DNA from: Pseudomonas sp. UYIF39
GTDB taxonomy: Bacteria; Pseudomonadota; Gammaproteobacteria; Pseudomonadales; Pseudomonadaceae
Length of the DNA stretch: 64,000 bases
NCBI RefSeq assembly: GCF_029963765.1
Contig: NZ_JALBYU010000004.1
Location: forward strand, 124,001 to 188,000
Direction: 5' to 3'
The stretch's first letter is position 1. Every line of letters starts with the position of its first letter. Position numbers and translations under genes: made by a program. Shown piece by piece: positions 20,223 to 30,067 of the stretch. Under the pieces are notes generated by a model, which ran no database searches, had not been told where the DNA came from, and saw only the letters and a program-made list of their open reading frames with translations.

Positions 20223-21638
20223 TTACACGCCGCCTGCGGTAAGTTTTTCAGGGTCCAGCAAAACCTCAAGCTGGCTGCGCGACAGGTCGGTGTGTTCCAG
20301 AGCGACATCGATCACCGACCGGCCCTGTTGATAGGCCTTCTTGGCGATCTCCGCGGCTTTTTGGTAACCAATGATCGGGTTGAGTGCCGTGACCAGGATC
20401 GGGTTACGCGACAGCGCTTCCTTCAGCCTGGATTCGTTGACCTTGAAGCTGGCGATGGCCTTTTCACCCAGCAGATGGCTGGAGTTGGTCAGCAACTCGA
20501 TGCTGCTCAGCAGGTTCTGGGCGATGATCGACAGCATCACATTCAGCTCGAAATTGCCCGACTGACCGGCAATGGTGATGACCGTGTCATTGCCGATGAC
20601 CTGAGCGGCGACCATGGCGGTCGCTTCCGGGATCACCGGGTTCACCTTGCCAGGCATGATCGAAGAACCCGGCTGCAAAGCTTCGAGTTCGATTTCACCA
20701 AGACCGGCCAGCGGGCTGGAGTTCATCCAGCGCAGGTCGTTGGCGATTTTCATCAGCGAAACGGCCGTGGCCTTGAGCTGACCGGACACGCTGACCGCCG
20801 TGTCCTGAGAGCCGATCAGCGCAAACAGATCCTCGCCCGGTTTGAATTGCACTTGGGTCAGCTTGCTCAGTTGCTCACTGAAACGCGCCGCGAATTGCGG
20901 ATGAGCATTGATGCCGGTGCCCACCGCCGTGCCGCCCTGAGCCAGGGATTGCAGACTCGGCAGCAGATCCTGCAGATGACCGATGTTGGCCTTGAGCTGC
21001 TGCGCCCAACCGTTGAGCACCTGGCTCATGCGCACCGGCATCGCGTCCATCAAGTGAGTGCGGCCGGTTTTGACGTGGTGATGAACCTCTTCGGCCTTGC
21101 GCTCGATCACCTGAACCAGACGCACCAGCGCCGGCAACAATTGCTCGTGCAACGCCAACGCAGCACTGACGTGGAGGGTGGTCGGGATGATGTCGTTGCT
21201 GCTTTGGCCGCAATTGACGTGATCGTTGGGGTTCACCGGCTCGCCGAGCAGGCGGCTGGCCAGGGTGGCGATCACTTCATTGGCGTTCATATTGGAACTG
21301 GTGCCGGAACCGGTCTGGAAGATATCCACCGGAAAATGCTGCATGAAGTCGCTTTGGAGCAGGCCCAGCGCCGCATCGACAATGGCTGTGCCCTGGGATT
21401 CGCTGATTTGCTTGAGCTCGATGTTGGCTCGGGCAGCGGCGACGGTGTCGAGTAACAGGCGCAAAGAAGTTTCGGCGATGGTCCAGTGAGAGGTGGCCGT
21501 GCAACAGGCGAGATACCGACCTTCGGCCAGGTAATGTTCGATCAGGCGAGGCTCGTCAGGGTCCATCGCGCAACGGATCTGGCGACTCATCCAGCGCCAG
21601 CTTTCGAGGTAAGGCTGCTCGTGCAAGGCAGAACTCAT
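20223..21638 (-). CDS. fumC: Class II fumarase with FagA-like N-terminus (chimeric)
   Basis: 471 residues. From about residue 67 (AAARANIELKQISES) to the end it is a class II fumarase: FQTGSGTSSNMNANEVI (107-123), HVNCGQSSND (140-149), catalytic-region GRTHLMDAMP (192-201) and the GSSIMPGKVNP signature (324-334). The normal first 53 or so residues, with the conserved GAQTQRS motif, are missing. In their place are 66 residues (MSSALHEQPYLESWRWM...) that I recognise as the start of FagA, the small gene that normally precedes fumC. The reading frame is open throughout. It looks like an in-frame deletion joining fagA and fumC, real or from assembly. Activity cannot be assumed. The first of four minus-strand genes here. 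Confidence 0.8.
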   Translation of the reverse strand: MSSALHEQPYLESWRWMSRQIRCAMDPDEPRLIEHYLAEGRYLACCTATSHWTIAETSLRLLLDTVAAARANIELKQISESQGTAIVDAALGLLQSDFMQHFPVDIFQTGSGTSSNMNANEVIATLASRLLGEPVNPNDHVNCGQSSNDIIPTTLHVSAALALHEQLLPALVRLVQVIERKAEEVHHHVKTGRTHLMDAMPVRMSQVLNGWAQQLKANIGHLQDLLPSLQSLAQGGTAVGTGINAHPQFAARFSEQLSKLTQVQFKPGEDLFALIGSQDTAVSVSGQLKATAVSLMKIANDLRWMNSSPLAGLGEIELEALQPGSSIMPGKVNPVIPEATAMVAAQVIGNDTVITIAGQSGNFELNVMLSIIAQNLLSSIELLTNSSHLLGEKAIASFKVNESRLKEALSRNPILVTALNPIIGYQKAAEIAKKAYQQGRSVIDVALEHTDLSRSQLEVLLDPEKLTAGGV

Positions 21639-21662
21639 GATCCGGGCTCATTCGGTAATGAG

Positions 21663-21688
21663 ATTTATTATTAATTGATAATAAGAAC
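21663..21688 (-). promoter_or_regulatory. Possible Fur-binding site upstream of the fumarase gene
   Basis: A-T rich palindrome TTATTAT (21665-21671) and ATAATAA (21678-21684), about 27 bp before the start codon. The best 19-mer alignment I can make to the Fur consensus GATAATGATAATCATTATC gives 11 matches, which is modest. Known Fur control of fagA-fumC-orfX-sodA in P. aeruginosa is the main support. Confidence 0.45.
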
Positions 21689-21716
21689 CAACACAACCCC
21701 AAGAAAATCAACGCAC

Positions 21717-21756
21717 AAAAAAGGCGCGCCCCCCCACGAGGGGGGGCCCGCCTTTT
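21717..21756 (-). terminator. Intrinsic terminator of pmbA
   Basis: GC stem built on seven C and seven G around an ACGA loop, with GGCG/CGCC outer pairs, flanked by a run of A and a run of T. It lies about 20 bp after the pmbA stop and can act in both directions. The homopolymer arms make this stretch error-prone in sequencing. Confidence 0.8.
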
Positions 21757-21773
21757 TGTGTAACGGTTAAGCG

Positions 21774-23120
21774 TTAGCTGCCGGCTACTGTCATCCGCTC
21801 GATCAGCACCGAACCTGTGCGAATGTTGCTGCGCAGTTCCAGGTCATTACCGACCGCAACGATCTGTTTGAACATGTCACGCATGTTGCCGGCGATGGTC
21901 ACTTCCTGGACCGCAAACTGGATTTCACCATTCTCGACCCAGTAACCCGCCGCTCCACGGGAGTAATCGCCAGTGACCATGTTCAGACCCTGGCCCATCA
22001 ATTCAGTCACCAGCAGGCCGCGGCCCATGCGGCGCAGCAAGGCTGCCTGGTCTTCGTCGCCATGGGTGACGAACAGGTTGTGCACACCGCCCGCGTTGGC
22101 GGTGCTCGGCATCCCGAGCTTGCGGCCGGAGTACGTGCCGAGAATGTACGAGACCAACTCGCCTTTCTCGACGAACGGTTTGGCGTATGTTGCCAAACCA
22201 TCGCCATCGAACGCCGAACTGCCCATGGCGCGCATCAGGTGCGGACGCTCATCGATGGTCAGCCATTCCGGGAACAGTTTCTGCCCTAGCGTGCCTTCAA
22301 GGAACGAGGATTTGCGATACAGACTGCCGCCGGAAATCGCCGAGAGGAAACTGCCGAACAAACCACCGGCCAGTTCCGCGGAAAACAGCACCGGCACTTC
22401 GCAGGTCGGTACCGGACGCGCACCCAGACGGCTCGCCGCCCGCTGAGCAGCACGCTGGCCGATGCTCACCGGGTCGGCCAGCAAGTTGCCCTGACGGTTC
22501 ACGTCGTACCAGTAATCGCGCTGCATCTGGCCGTCGGCCTCGGCGATCATTACGCAGCTCAGGCTGTGACGGGTCGACGCGTAACCGCCAATAAAACCGT
22601 GGCTGTTGCCGTAGACACGGCAGCCCTGATGGGTGCTGAGGGTCGTGCCGTCGGCGTTCTTGATCCGGCTGTCGGTGGCAAACGCCGCCGCTTCGCAGGC
22701 CAGCGCCTGCTCGATGGCTTGCTCCGGCGTGATGTCCCATTCGTGGAACAGGTCGAAATCCTGCAGATCCTTGGCCATCAGCGCAGCGTCTGCCAAGCCC
22801 GAAGCTTCGTCTTCGGACGTGTGCTTGGCGATGGCCAATGCGGCGGCGACGGTTTCACGAATCGCCTCCGGACCGCTGGCGGACGTGCTGGCCGAGCCCT
22901 TGCGCTGACCGACGTACAAGGTGATGCCGAAGCCCTGATCGCGGTTGAATTCGACGGTTTCGACTTCACGCTGACGCACCGAGGTCGACAGGCCCTGCTC
23001 CAGGGACACCGCCACTTCACAGGCACTGGCGCCCTGGCGCTTGGCTTCAGCGATGATCTGCTCGACTTGTTCTTGCAGTGCCGGCAACGCTTGTGGGCCG
23101 ACGCTTTCAACTGCACTCAT
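21774..23120 (-). CDS. pmbA: Metalloprotease PmbA (TldE)
   Basis: Partner of TldD; the TldD-TldE heterodimer is a zinc protease that degrades unfolded peptides and trims some microcins. 448 residues from [15 protein letters not shown]; an ATG four codons up is also possible. PmbA-type features: [19 protein letters not shown] near residue 60, [24 protein letters not shown], and the [18 protein letters not shown]-terminal signature. It lacks the HExxxH found in TldD, as normal for TldE. Divergent from darP. Confidence 0.95.
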   Translation of the reverse strand: MSAVESVGPQALPALQEQVEQIIAEAKRQGASACEVAVSLEQGLSTSVRQREVETVEFNRDQGFGITLYVGQRKGSASTSASGPEAIRETVAAALAIAKHTSEDEASGLADAALMAKDLQDFDLFHEWDITPEQAIEQALACEAAAFATDSRIKNADGTTLSTHQGCRVYGNSHGFIGGYASTRHSLSCVMIAEADGQMQRDYWYDVNRQGNLLADPVSIGQRAAQRAASRLGARPVPTCEVPVLFSAELAGGLFGSFLSAISGGSLYRKSSFLEGTLGQKLFPEWLTIDERPHLMRAMGSSAFDGDGLATYAKPFVEKGELVSYILGTYSGRKLGMPSTANAGGVHNLFVTHGDEDQAALLRRMGRGLLVTELMGQGLNMVTGDYSRGAAGYWVENGEIQFAVQEVTIAGNMRDMFKQIVAVGNDLELRSNIRTGSVLIERMTVAGS

Positions 23121-23228
23121 GCTGTTCTCCACTCAAATTCTGCTTTCGGCTGGGGCCTTCGAGCGACCGGGCCGGACAAGCGGCCCCCGACTGGTTATCA
23201 TGGCGGCGTTTCTTTGCGGACGGCCACC

Positions 23229-23753
23229 ATGGTTGATTCTTACGACGACTCCCTCGATACGGGAGAAAAAAGCAAATCCCAGGTTAAACGCGAGCTGCAT
23301 GCTCTGGTTGACCTCGGCGAGCGCCTTACAACGCTCAAGCCTGACTTGCTGGCAAAACTGCCGTTGACCGACGCTATGCGCCGGGCACTGGCCGATGCGC
23401 CCAAGCACACCGCGAATATCGCGCGTAAACGGCACCTCATGTTTATCGGCAAACTGATGCGCGACCAGGACACTGACGCCATTCTGAGCTTGCTCGATCA
23501 ACTCGATGCCTCCACCCGGCAGTACAACGAACGTTTCCATGGCCTGGAACGCTGGCGCGATCGCTTGATCGCGGGCGACGATGCGGTCCTGGAGAAGTTC
23601 GTGGTCGACTACCCGGAGGCTGATCGTCAGCAATTGCGCTCCCTGATCCGTCAGGCCCAGCACGAACTGGCGACCAACAAGCCACCGGCATCTAGCCGTA
23701 AAATCTTCAAGTACATCCGTGAGCTGGACGAGACTCAACGCGGTCTGCGTTAA
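23229..23753 (+). CDS. darP: Ribosome biogenesis factor DarP (YjgA)
   Basis: Small 50S-assembly factor, 174 residues, DUF615 family. Starts [26 protein letters not shown]; the family pattern continues with [33 protein letters not shown] and the C-terminal [16 protein letters not shown]. Mostly helical and highly charged, as fits rRNA binding. It stands alone on the plus strand between pmbA and tldD, an arrangement kept in many gammaproteobacteria. Confidence 0.93.
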   Translation: MVDSYDDSLDTGEKSKSQVKRELHALVDLGERLTTLKPDLLAKLPLTDAMRRALADAPKHTANIARKRHLMFIGKLMRDQDTDAILSLLDQLDASTRQYNERFHGLERWRDRLIAGDDAVLEKFVVDYPEADRQQLRSLIRQAQHELATNKPPASSRKIFKYIRELDETQRGLR

Positions 23754-23761
23754 ATCTCGAA

Positions 23762-23790
23762 TCGGGTGAGCTGCATTGCAGTTCACCCGA
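23762..23790. terminator. Hairpin between convergent darP and tldD
   Basis: Inverted repeat TCGGGTGA...TCACCCGA with an inner CTGCA/TGCAG pair, filling most of the short gap between the two stop codons. It has no T run. Likely a shared transcription end. Confidence 0.5.
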
Positions 23791-23801
23791 AGCTCCATTC
23801 C

Positions 23802-25244
23802 TCAAGATCCTGTGCCACCCACAGTGATCGCATCGATTTTCAGCGTTGGCTGGCCGACACCCACCGGCACCGACTGCCCATCCTTGCCACACGTCCCCAC
23901 GCCGCTGTCCAGCGCCAGATCGTTACCGACCATCGACACCTTGCTCATGGCTTCCGGCCCGTTGCCGATCAACGTCGCGCCTTTGACCGGGGCAGTGATT
24001 TTGCCGTCTTCGATCAGGTACGCCTCGCTGGTGGAGAATACGAATTTGCCGCTGGTGATATCCACCTGACCGCCGCCGAGGTTGGCGCAGTAGATGCCGC
24101 GTTTCACCGAGGCGATGATTTCTGCCGGGTCGCTTTCGCCCGCCAGCATGTAGGTGTTGGTCATGCGCGGCATCGGCAGGTGCGCGTAGGATTCGCGACG
24201 ACCGTTACCGGTGCGGGCCACGCCCATCAGGCGGGCGTTGAGTTTGTCCTGCATGTAGCCTTTGAGTACGCCGTTTTCGATCAGTGTCGTGCACTCGGTC
24301 GGGGTGCCTTCATCATCGACGCTCAGAGAACCGCGACGACCGGCCAGCGTGCCGTCATCGACGATGGTGCACAGCTTGGACGCAACCATCTCGCCCATGC
24401 GCCCGCTGTAAGCCGAACTGCCCTTGCGGTTGAAGTCGCCTTCCAGACCGTGGCCGACCGCTTCGTGCAGCAGCACGCCGGACCAGCCCGACCCCAGCAC
24501 CACTGGCAACGTACCGGCCGGCGCAGGAATGGCTTCCAGATTCACCAATGCCTGACGCAGCGCTTCACGGGCATAGCCCATGGCGCGGTCATCGCTGAGG
24601 AAATAACGGTAATCGGTACGACCGCCACCGCCATGACCGCCGCGCTCACGGCGACCGTTCTGCTCGACGATCACACTGACGTTAAAGCGCACCAACGGCC
24701 GTACATCGGCGGCCAGGCCGCCGTCCGTGGAAGCCACAAGGATTCGTTCCCAGACACCCGCCATGCTCACGGTCAATTGCTGAATACGCGGGTCGAGGGC
24801 GCGAGTCGCGACGTCGATACGCTTGAGCAGTTCGACCTTCTCGGCACGGGTCATGACTTCCAGCGGGTTGTCCGGCCCGTACAGCTGGGCGACATCCTGA
24901 GTCGTGAAGGCTTGCACAGTGCCGTTCTGACCGGCGCGGGAGATCGAACGGGCCGCACGGGCCGCGGCGCCGAGGGCTTCAAGGGTAATGGCATTGCTGT
25001 AGGCAAAGCCGGTTTTCTCACCCGATTGCGCTCGCACGCCAACACCTTGGTCGAGATTGAAGCTGCCTTCCTTGACGATTCCGTCTTCCAGCGCCCAGGA
25101 CTCGGAAATCTGCCCCTGGAAATACAGGTCGGCGGCATCGATGCCCGGGCCGGCCAGATCGCCGAGCACACCTTGCAGGCTCTCGATCGTTACGCCACCA
25201 GGCGCCAGGAGGTGTTCACTGACTGAGGACAACAACTCGCTCAT
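23802..25244 (-). CDS. tldD: Metalloprotease TldD
   Basis: Catalytic, zinc-binding partner of PmbA/TldE. 480 residues. The metal site is visible as [20 protein letters not shown] (HExxxH, near residue 262), with the downstream family segments [37 protein letters not shown] and [22 protein letters not shown]. The glycine-rich [14 protein letters not shown] run is typical. It lies in the series yhdP-nitrilase-tldD on the minus strand, probably one transcript. Confidence 0.96.
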   Translation of the reverse strand: MSELLSSVSEHLLAPGGVTIESLQGVLGDLAGPGIDAADLYFQGQISESWALEDGIVKEGSFNLDQGVGVRAQSGEKTGFAYSNAITLEALGAAARAARSISRAGQNGTVQAFTTQDVAQLYGPDNPLEVMTRAEKVELLKRIDVATRALDPRIQQLTVSMAGVWERILVASTDGGLAADVRPLVRFNVSVIVEQNGRRERGGHGGGGRTDYRYFLSDDRAMGYAREALRQALVNLEAIPAPAGTLPVVLGSGWSGVLLHEAVGHGLEGDFNRKGSSAYSGRMGEMVASKLCTIVDDGTLAGRRGSLSVDDEGTPTECTTLIENGVLKGYMQDKLNARLMGVARTGNGRRESYAHLPMPRMTNTYMLAGESDPAEIIASVKRGIYCANLGGGQVDITSGKFVFSTSEAYLIEDGKITAPVKGATLIGNGPEAMSKVSMVGNDLALDSGVGTCGKDGQSVPVGVGQPTLKIDAITVGGTGS

Positions 25245-25262
25245 ATGCTTTACGCCTTAAAT

Positions 25263-26111
25263 TCATCGTTCTGAGGCAGGTCGCCGGGCGCCCTGCGAGA
25301 AAAAGCGCCGGTGACTGGACACCGGCATCCGCGCCCTGATGGACGCCTGTTCGCTGCTATCGCGTTCGGCCAGCAGCACGGCCTCGCCTTGATCCTGTTG
25401 CGCCAGCACACGTCCCCACGGGTCGATTATCGCGGCATGGCCAAAGGTTTCTCGCGGCCCCGGATGCGTCCCACCCTGGGCAGCCGCGAGCACATAACAT
25501 TGAGTTTCGATGGCCCGCGCGCGAATCAACACCTCCCAATGCGCCGCGCCGGTCACCGCGGTAAAGGCCGACGGTGCGGTAATCAACTCCGCCCCGGCAG
25601 CGCGTAATTCGCTGTACAACTCCGGGAAGCGCAGGTCGTAACACACCGTCAGCCCGACTCGACCGACGGGCGTGTCCGCCACGACTACCCCACTGCCATA
25701 AGCATAGTCATCGGATTCGCGATAACGCCCGCGATTGTCCGCCACATCGACGTCGAAAAGGTGCAACTTGTCATACCGTGCAACGGTTTCGCCGTGGTCA
25801 TCCACCAGCAGCGAGCAGGCATGCACTTTGGCCGTCGGTTGATCCACCGGCGGCAACGGCAACGTGCCGGCTACTATCCATAACTTGAGGTCGAGGGCGG
25901 TCTGTTTCAACCATGGCAGGATCGGGCCTTCGCCCAATGCCTCGGCGCGGCCGATGTCGGCAATGTCGCGACGGCCCATGGCGGCGAAGTTTTCCGGCAG
26001 TACGGCAAGCCGGGCACCACCGGCCGCCGCTTGCTCGAGCAGCCGACGAGCCTGGGCCAGATTGGCCAGCACATCGCTCTGGCTGACCATTTGAATCACC
26101 GCAAAAGACAT
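25263..26111 (-). CDS. Carbon-nitrogen hydrolase (nitrilase superfamily)
   Basis: 282 residues of the nitrilase fold. The Glu-Lys-Cys triad is seen as the Glu in LAVLPENFAAMG, the Lys in RYDKLHLFDVDV and the Cys in GLTVCYDLRFPELYS. The sequence is nearest the NIT1/Nit2-like group, several of which are deaminated-glutathione amidases that repair a transaminase side product; that specific role is inferred. Lies 18 bp beyond tldD and is part of the yhdP-tldD series. Confidence 0.88.
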   Translation of the reverse strand: MSFAVIQMVSQSDVLANLAQARRLLEQAAAGGARLAVLPENFAAMGRRDIADIGRAEALGEGPILPWLKQTALDLKLWIVAGTLPLPPVDQPTAKVHACSLLVDDHGETVARYDKLHLFDVDVADNRGRYRESDDYAYGSGVVVADTPVGRVGLTVCYDLRFPELYSELRAAGAELITAPSAFTAVTGAAHWEVLIRARAIETQCYVLAAAQGGTHPGPRETFGHAAIIDPWGRVLAQQDQGEAVLLAERDSSEQASIRARMPVSSHRRFFSQGARRPASER

Positions 26112-26189
26112 GGCCTTTTCCTAATCTGGAATCAACACATACAGGGAACTTACGGCCATGCTACTCCATCGACCATAGGGGTGGCGTTG

Positions 26190-29100
26190 TCAAAAAGGCT
26201 TGTCAAAGGTGATTTTCGGCTCTTTCCATGGCCCCTTGACGGTGTATTGGACGCTGGCGAAACGCGCCACACGGTCACCGATCAGCTTATCGATCAGGAA
26301 CAGCGCGCCGCCGATAGCCGGTGCACCGACGATCAGCGCGGCTATCGGCAGGTTGTTGGTCACAGGCAACGTCACCAGCAACTTGGCATCGACCTTATCG
26401 CCCACCAGGTCCAGCGTACCGTTGAGTTCGATGTTGCTCGACGGACCGGTCAGCCGGATCGGCTCACGCGTCACGTATACACCGTTGGTCGCGACCAGCA
26501 GGCCTTTGACCCGGTCATAACTCAAGCCTTTGCCAAACAGGTCGGAGAAGTCCAGACGCAACCGGCGGCCGATGGAGTTGAAGTTCAGCAAGCCAAACAC
26601 TCGCAACGCCTGGGCGCTGCCCTCGACTTCAACAAACTGACCTTTATTCAGCGAAGCATCGAGGGTTCCAGAGAAGCGCTTGGTGGCCAGCCAGGCCGGC
26701 GAACCGGGCCAGCGACCATCGACATCCATATGAAAATCTTCACTGGTGACACTCGGCGCAAAGCCCCAACCCTTCAGTACATCGGCGAGATTCTTGCCGC
26801 TGATCCGGCCCTTGTACCAACTGCTGCTGAAACCGGGCGTGCCTTCCCAACCGCCACTGCCCTGCAGGAGGATGCCCTTGAGGCCCAGATCCAGCGTATT
26901 AAGCGCAACGCCCTTGGCGGTCGGACGGACTTTCAGATACCAGGCCCCGACGAGGTCCTTGCCCTGGAACAGTTGATTGATGGTGATATCCAGTGCCGGG
27001 ATCTTCGTCGGATCCACCGAGGCCAGCGGATCTGGCGAGTTTTCGTCGGCCAGGACCGTCGGGTCTGGGGCAGGCAAACGCACGTATTGCAGGTTGACCG
27101 CAATCGGCGCGGCTTTCGCATCGGGGATGCTGGCGCTTCCCTTCACCTGTTGGCTGTCGAGTTGCAAGGCCCACGCGGCAGGTTTTCGATTCAACTGTAC
27201 GGAAGCCTGATCGAGCGTAGTGCCGACACCGCTGAGCGTGCCAATCTTGAAATCCGCACCGCTGAGCAACTGTTTGGCGTTGCCGCCCGGATCCCGGCCG
27301 GGGTACTTGTCTACCAGGTCTTTCCAGGGGCCTACGTCCAGTTCCGACAGCACACCGCGCACCCGCAGGCCTTTGGCGCCAGGTAGCACGGCATTGCCGC
27401 CCCCCAGGAACAACTCACCGCGCCCGTCGGCAAAATTGCCGGGCGGTGCCGCAAACGTGAAGTTCGCCAGCTCACCGTAGTTCACCCAGTAGCGCCGCTC
27501 GGCCCCCTGCAGGGTCATGCGGAACGTGGTGTCGCGGCCGACGTCGGACTCCATGCCGAACGGCGCCGGCAAATTGATTGCAACGCCCTTGAGGTTGGAG
27601 CTGACCATCAATTGACTGTCGGCCCCATCAAGGTTCAGTTGCAGCTGATAAGGGATCACACCGGACACTGGCAACGGCTGAGTAACACTCAGCCAGTCAG
27701 TCAGTTTCTTGACCTCGACCTGGCCCGAGGCGGCGACGCGAGTCTTGAGGTTGCCGGGGCCACCATCGGCGAAAATCTGTGCAGCGACAGGTTTATCGAA
27801 GGCGCGCGCGGTGATGTTTTGCCCGCTCAAACCCTTGTTGCTGTCGAAACGGAAATCGCCTTTGAGCTGAGTCAGCTCCAGGGTTGGCTCGGCCAGTTTC
27901 AGACGGGCCTTGGCGGTCTTGAAGTCGACGAGGATCTTCGGCTGCTCGCCTTTGACCAGCGGAATATCCAGTTTCAGTTTGCCTTGCAGATCGCCCTCGC
28001 CTTCCCAACCGGCAAAGGTCGCTGCGGTGCCGATCGGCGCTTCCTGGAGAATTTTCAAGCCATCGCCCAACCCGCCAGCGAATTCACCGTCGAGTAACAG
28101 GTGGACGTTTTGCCCTGCTGGCACATGGGGAATATTGACGTAAATGTCGCTGACTTCGGTATTGAGCAATTGACCCTTGCTGGCCAGGATCCGCACACCG
28201 CTGTCTTCAACAAACACGTCACCCGTGACCTTGCTGACATGTGGCCAGCCTGGCTGGAAGGCCAGTTCGGCGTCGTGAACCTTGAAGAACAGACTGATGC
28301 TGCGGGCAGTATCGGCGGCACCGTGGTTCAGCGAACCCTGGTACTGGAAGAAGCCTTCGTCCACCGCACCTTTGAGAATCGCCGTACGCAGCCATTCGTC
28401 CAGCCCCGGGCTTAGCATGGTCGGCAAGTACTTGGCGGTGTAGCGCCCGTCGCCGTCCACCAGACCGACCCGCAGGTCCATGTAGTCTTCCTGGGTGTGG
28501 TCGAAATGCAGGCGGATCAGGAAGTCTCCGGCAATCTTGCCCTCCTCGCCCAGCACCTTCAGGTACGGCGCGATCAAGGTGAAGGCTTCTTTATCGAGTT
28601 TCCAGGTCAGTCGGGCATTGGCCTGAATGTACTGCCATGGCTTGGCGAAAATCGGGTCCAGGTGCAGGGAAAAATCCTTGCTGTCCATGCGCAACTCGCC
28701 ACCGCCCAGATCACCGCTGATGCTGCCACTGACATTTCGCGCCGCTGGAGCGCCGTGATAGGCATCGAAGCCGACCCGATCCAGGTTGGCGGCAAAGCTG
28801 AACTTGCTGCCGTCGGTGGCATTAGGCCGGAAGTCGATCAGCACGTTGCGCAGGCCGCCGGTCACTTTGAGCCGCTCGACGGCCGTGGCAACGCCCTCGG
28901 GCAGCGGCCCCAAGGCATTCAGAATCGGGGTGATCGGGGTGAGGTCGAGGCGGTCGGCTTGCAGATGCCAAAGCTCTTCAGTCTTGTCCGTCGCCTCGTT
29001 TTGCTTGAGTTGCAGATGCGTTTCCCAACGGGTCTCGCCAAAGTTCATGGCCAGCGAATCCAGGGTTACCAGCACGCCTTCGGAGCTGCGCTGGAAATAG

Positions 29101-29993
29101 CCATTGAGCGCCAGATTGTTGATCTGGATCGGCTTGCGCTCGGCGTACGCGCCCTTGAGTTGCGGCGCGTTCAAGCGAATCGCTGCACTTTGCAGGGCAC
29201 CCTTGTTCCAGTTCACCCAAAGTTCGCCGCCGGCCTTGAACTCGGAAAAATTCCATTGTTGGGTCAGGCGCTCAGGCAACCATTTCGACCAGTCGCTTTG
29301 TGGCAGGCTCAAATAAGCTTCGGCCTCGCCGTCTTTCCATTCGCTGGCGCGCAGACGGGTACGCAGACTGATGGCCACCGGTTGTCCGTCGGGCAGGGTC
29401 AAACGGGCGTCAAGTCGCTGGCGGGAGACGCCAGTTTTCAGATTCAGCCCGACGTAAGTCAGGGTCAGCGGCTGCTCTTGCAGTGGCTGCAAAGTGACTT
29501 GGCTATCGAGTACCGACAGTTGCTGAACCATCTGCATGCGATTGAGCAATTGCTCGGGATCCAGCGGCTGATCCTGCTGCACAGGTAAACCTTCCAGCGC
29601 CCAAGCCCCGTCCTCGCCTTCCTTGAGGCTGATCTTCAGGCCGCTGAGTTCCAGGTGAGCAATGCGCACTTCACGAGCCATCAGACTGGCCCACAGATCC
29701 GGCACTGCGCGCACCTGATCCAGACGCAAGGCATTGGCGCCCTCGCCGACCATCACGTCGTGAGCCAGCATGATCGGAGCGAAACCGCTCCAATTGCCTT
29801 CCAGTTCGCCGATATTCAGCGGCATACCCAAGGCGGCACTGGCTTTGGCTTCGACTTCGGCACGGTACTCCGCCACCAGCGGTGTCAGCTCTCGGCCGAG
29901 GCTGACGTACAACGCCATCAACACCAATACCAACGCGCACAGCCCCAAACCCCAGCGGGTGAGTGCGGCCAAAATGCGTGTCAGACGTTCCAT
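26190..29993 (-). CDS. yhdP: AsmA-like lipid transport protein YhdP
   Basis: Very large (1267 residues) inner-membrane-anchored periplasmic protein. YhdP with TamB and YdbH forms the AsmA-like bridges thought to carry phospholipid to the outer membrane. It has one N-terminal membrane helix (TRWGLGLCALVLVLMALYVSLG), a long beta-rich body, and the C-terminal DUF3971/AsmA2 end (VDAKLLVTLPVTNNLPIAALIVGAPAIGGALFLIDKLIGDRV). I start it at MERLTRILAALTRWG, as the upstream ATG adds seven residues only. Like mla and lpt in this window, it serves envelope lipid traffic. Confidence 0.93.
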   Translation of the reverse strand: MERLTRILAALTRWGLGLCALVLVLMALYVSLGRELTPLVAEYRAEVEAKASAALGMPLNIGELEGNWSGFAPIMLAHDVMVGEGANALRLDQVRAVPDLWASLMAREVRIAHLELSGLKISLKEGEDGAWALEGLPVQQDQPLDPEQLLNRMQMVQQLSVLDSQVTLQPLQEQPLTLTYVGLNLKTGVSRQRLDARLTLPDGQPVAISLRTRLRASEWKDGEAEAYLSLPQSDWSKWLPERLTQQWNFSEFKAGGELWVNWNKGALQSAAIRLNAPQLKGAYAERKPIQINNLALNGYFQRSSEGVLVTLDSLAMNFGETRWETHLQLKQNEATDKTEELWHLQADRLDLTPITPILNALGPLPEGVATAVERLKVTGGLRNVLIDFRPNATDGSKFSFAANLDRVGFDAYHGAPAARNVSGSISGDLGGGELRMDSKDFSLHLDPIFAKPWQYIQANARLTWKLDKEAFTLIAPYLKVLGEEGKIAGDFLIRLHFDHTQEDYMDLRVGLVDGDGRYTAKYLPTMLSPGLDEWLRTAILKGAVDEGFFQYQGSLNHGAADTARSISLFFKVHDAELAFQPGWPHVSKVTGDVFVEDSGVRILASKGQLLNTEVSDIYVNIPHVPAGQNVHLLLDGEFAGGLGDGLKILQEAPIGTAATFAGWEGEGDLQGKLKLDIPLVKGEQPKILVDFKTAKARLKLAEPTLELTQLKGDFRFDSNKGLSGQNITARAFDKPVAAQIFADGGPGNLKTRVAASGQVEVKKLTDWLSVTQPLPVSGVIPYQLQLNLDGADSQLMVSSNLKGVAINLPAPFGMESDVGRDTTFRMTLQGAERRYWVNYGELANFTFAAPPGNFADGRGELFLGGGNAVLPGAKGLRVRGVLSELDVGPWKDLVDKYPGRDPGGNAKQLLSGADFKIGTLSGVGTTLDQASVQLNRKPAAWALQLDSQQVKGSASIPDAKAAPIAVNLQYVRLPAPDPTVLADENSPDPLASVDPTKIPALDITINQLFQGKDLVGAWYLKVRPTAKGVALNTLDLGLKGILLQGSGGWEGTPGFSSSWYKGRISGKNLADVLKGWGFAPSVTSEDFHMDVDGRWPGSPAWLATKRFSGTLDASLNKGQFVEVEGSAQALRVFGLLNFNSIGRRLRLDFSDLFGKGLSYDRVKGLLVATNGVYVTREPIRLTGPSSNIELNGTLDLVGDKVDAKLLVTLPVTNNLPIAALIVGAPAIGGALFLIDKLIGDRVARFASVQYTVKGPWKEPKITFDKPF

Positions 29994-30067
29994 GTCAGTT
30001 GGCTCCCATGGCAAAATACTGCAAAAAGCTGAGGCCAGCCGTTCTAGCAGGGTTGAAAGACAGCGAT

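Noticed and set aside
21717..21756. C7/G7 stem after pmbA as a second assembly artefact
   Set aside because: Runs are short, the arms also pair outside the homopolymer and A/T tracts flank them, so an ordinary terminator explains it.
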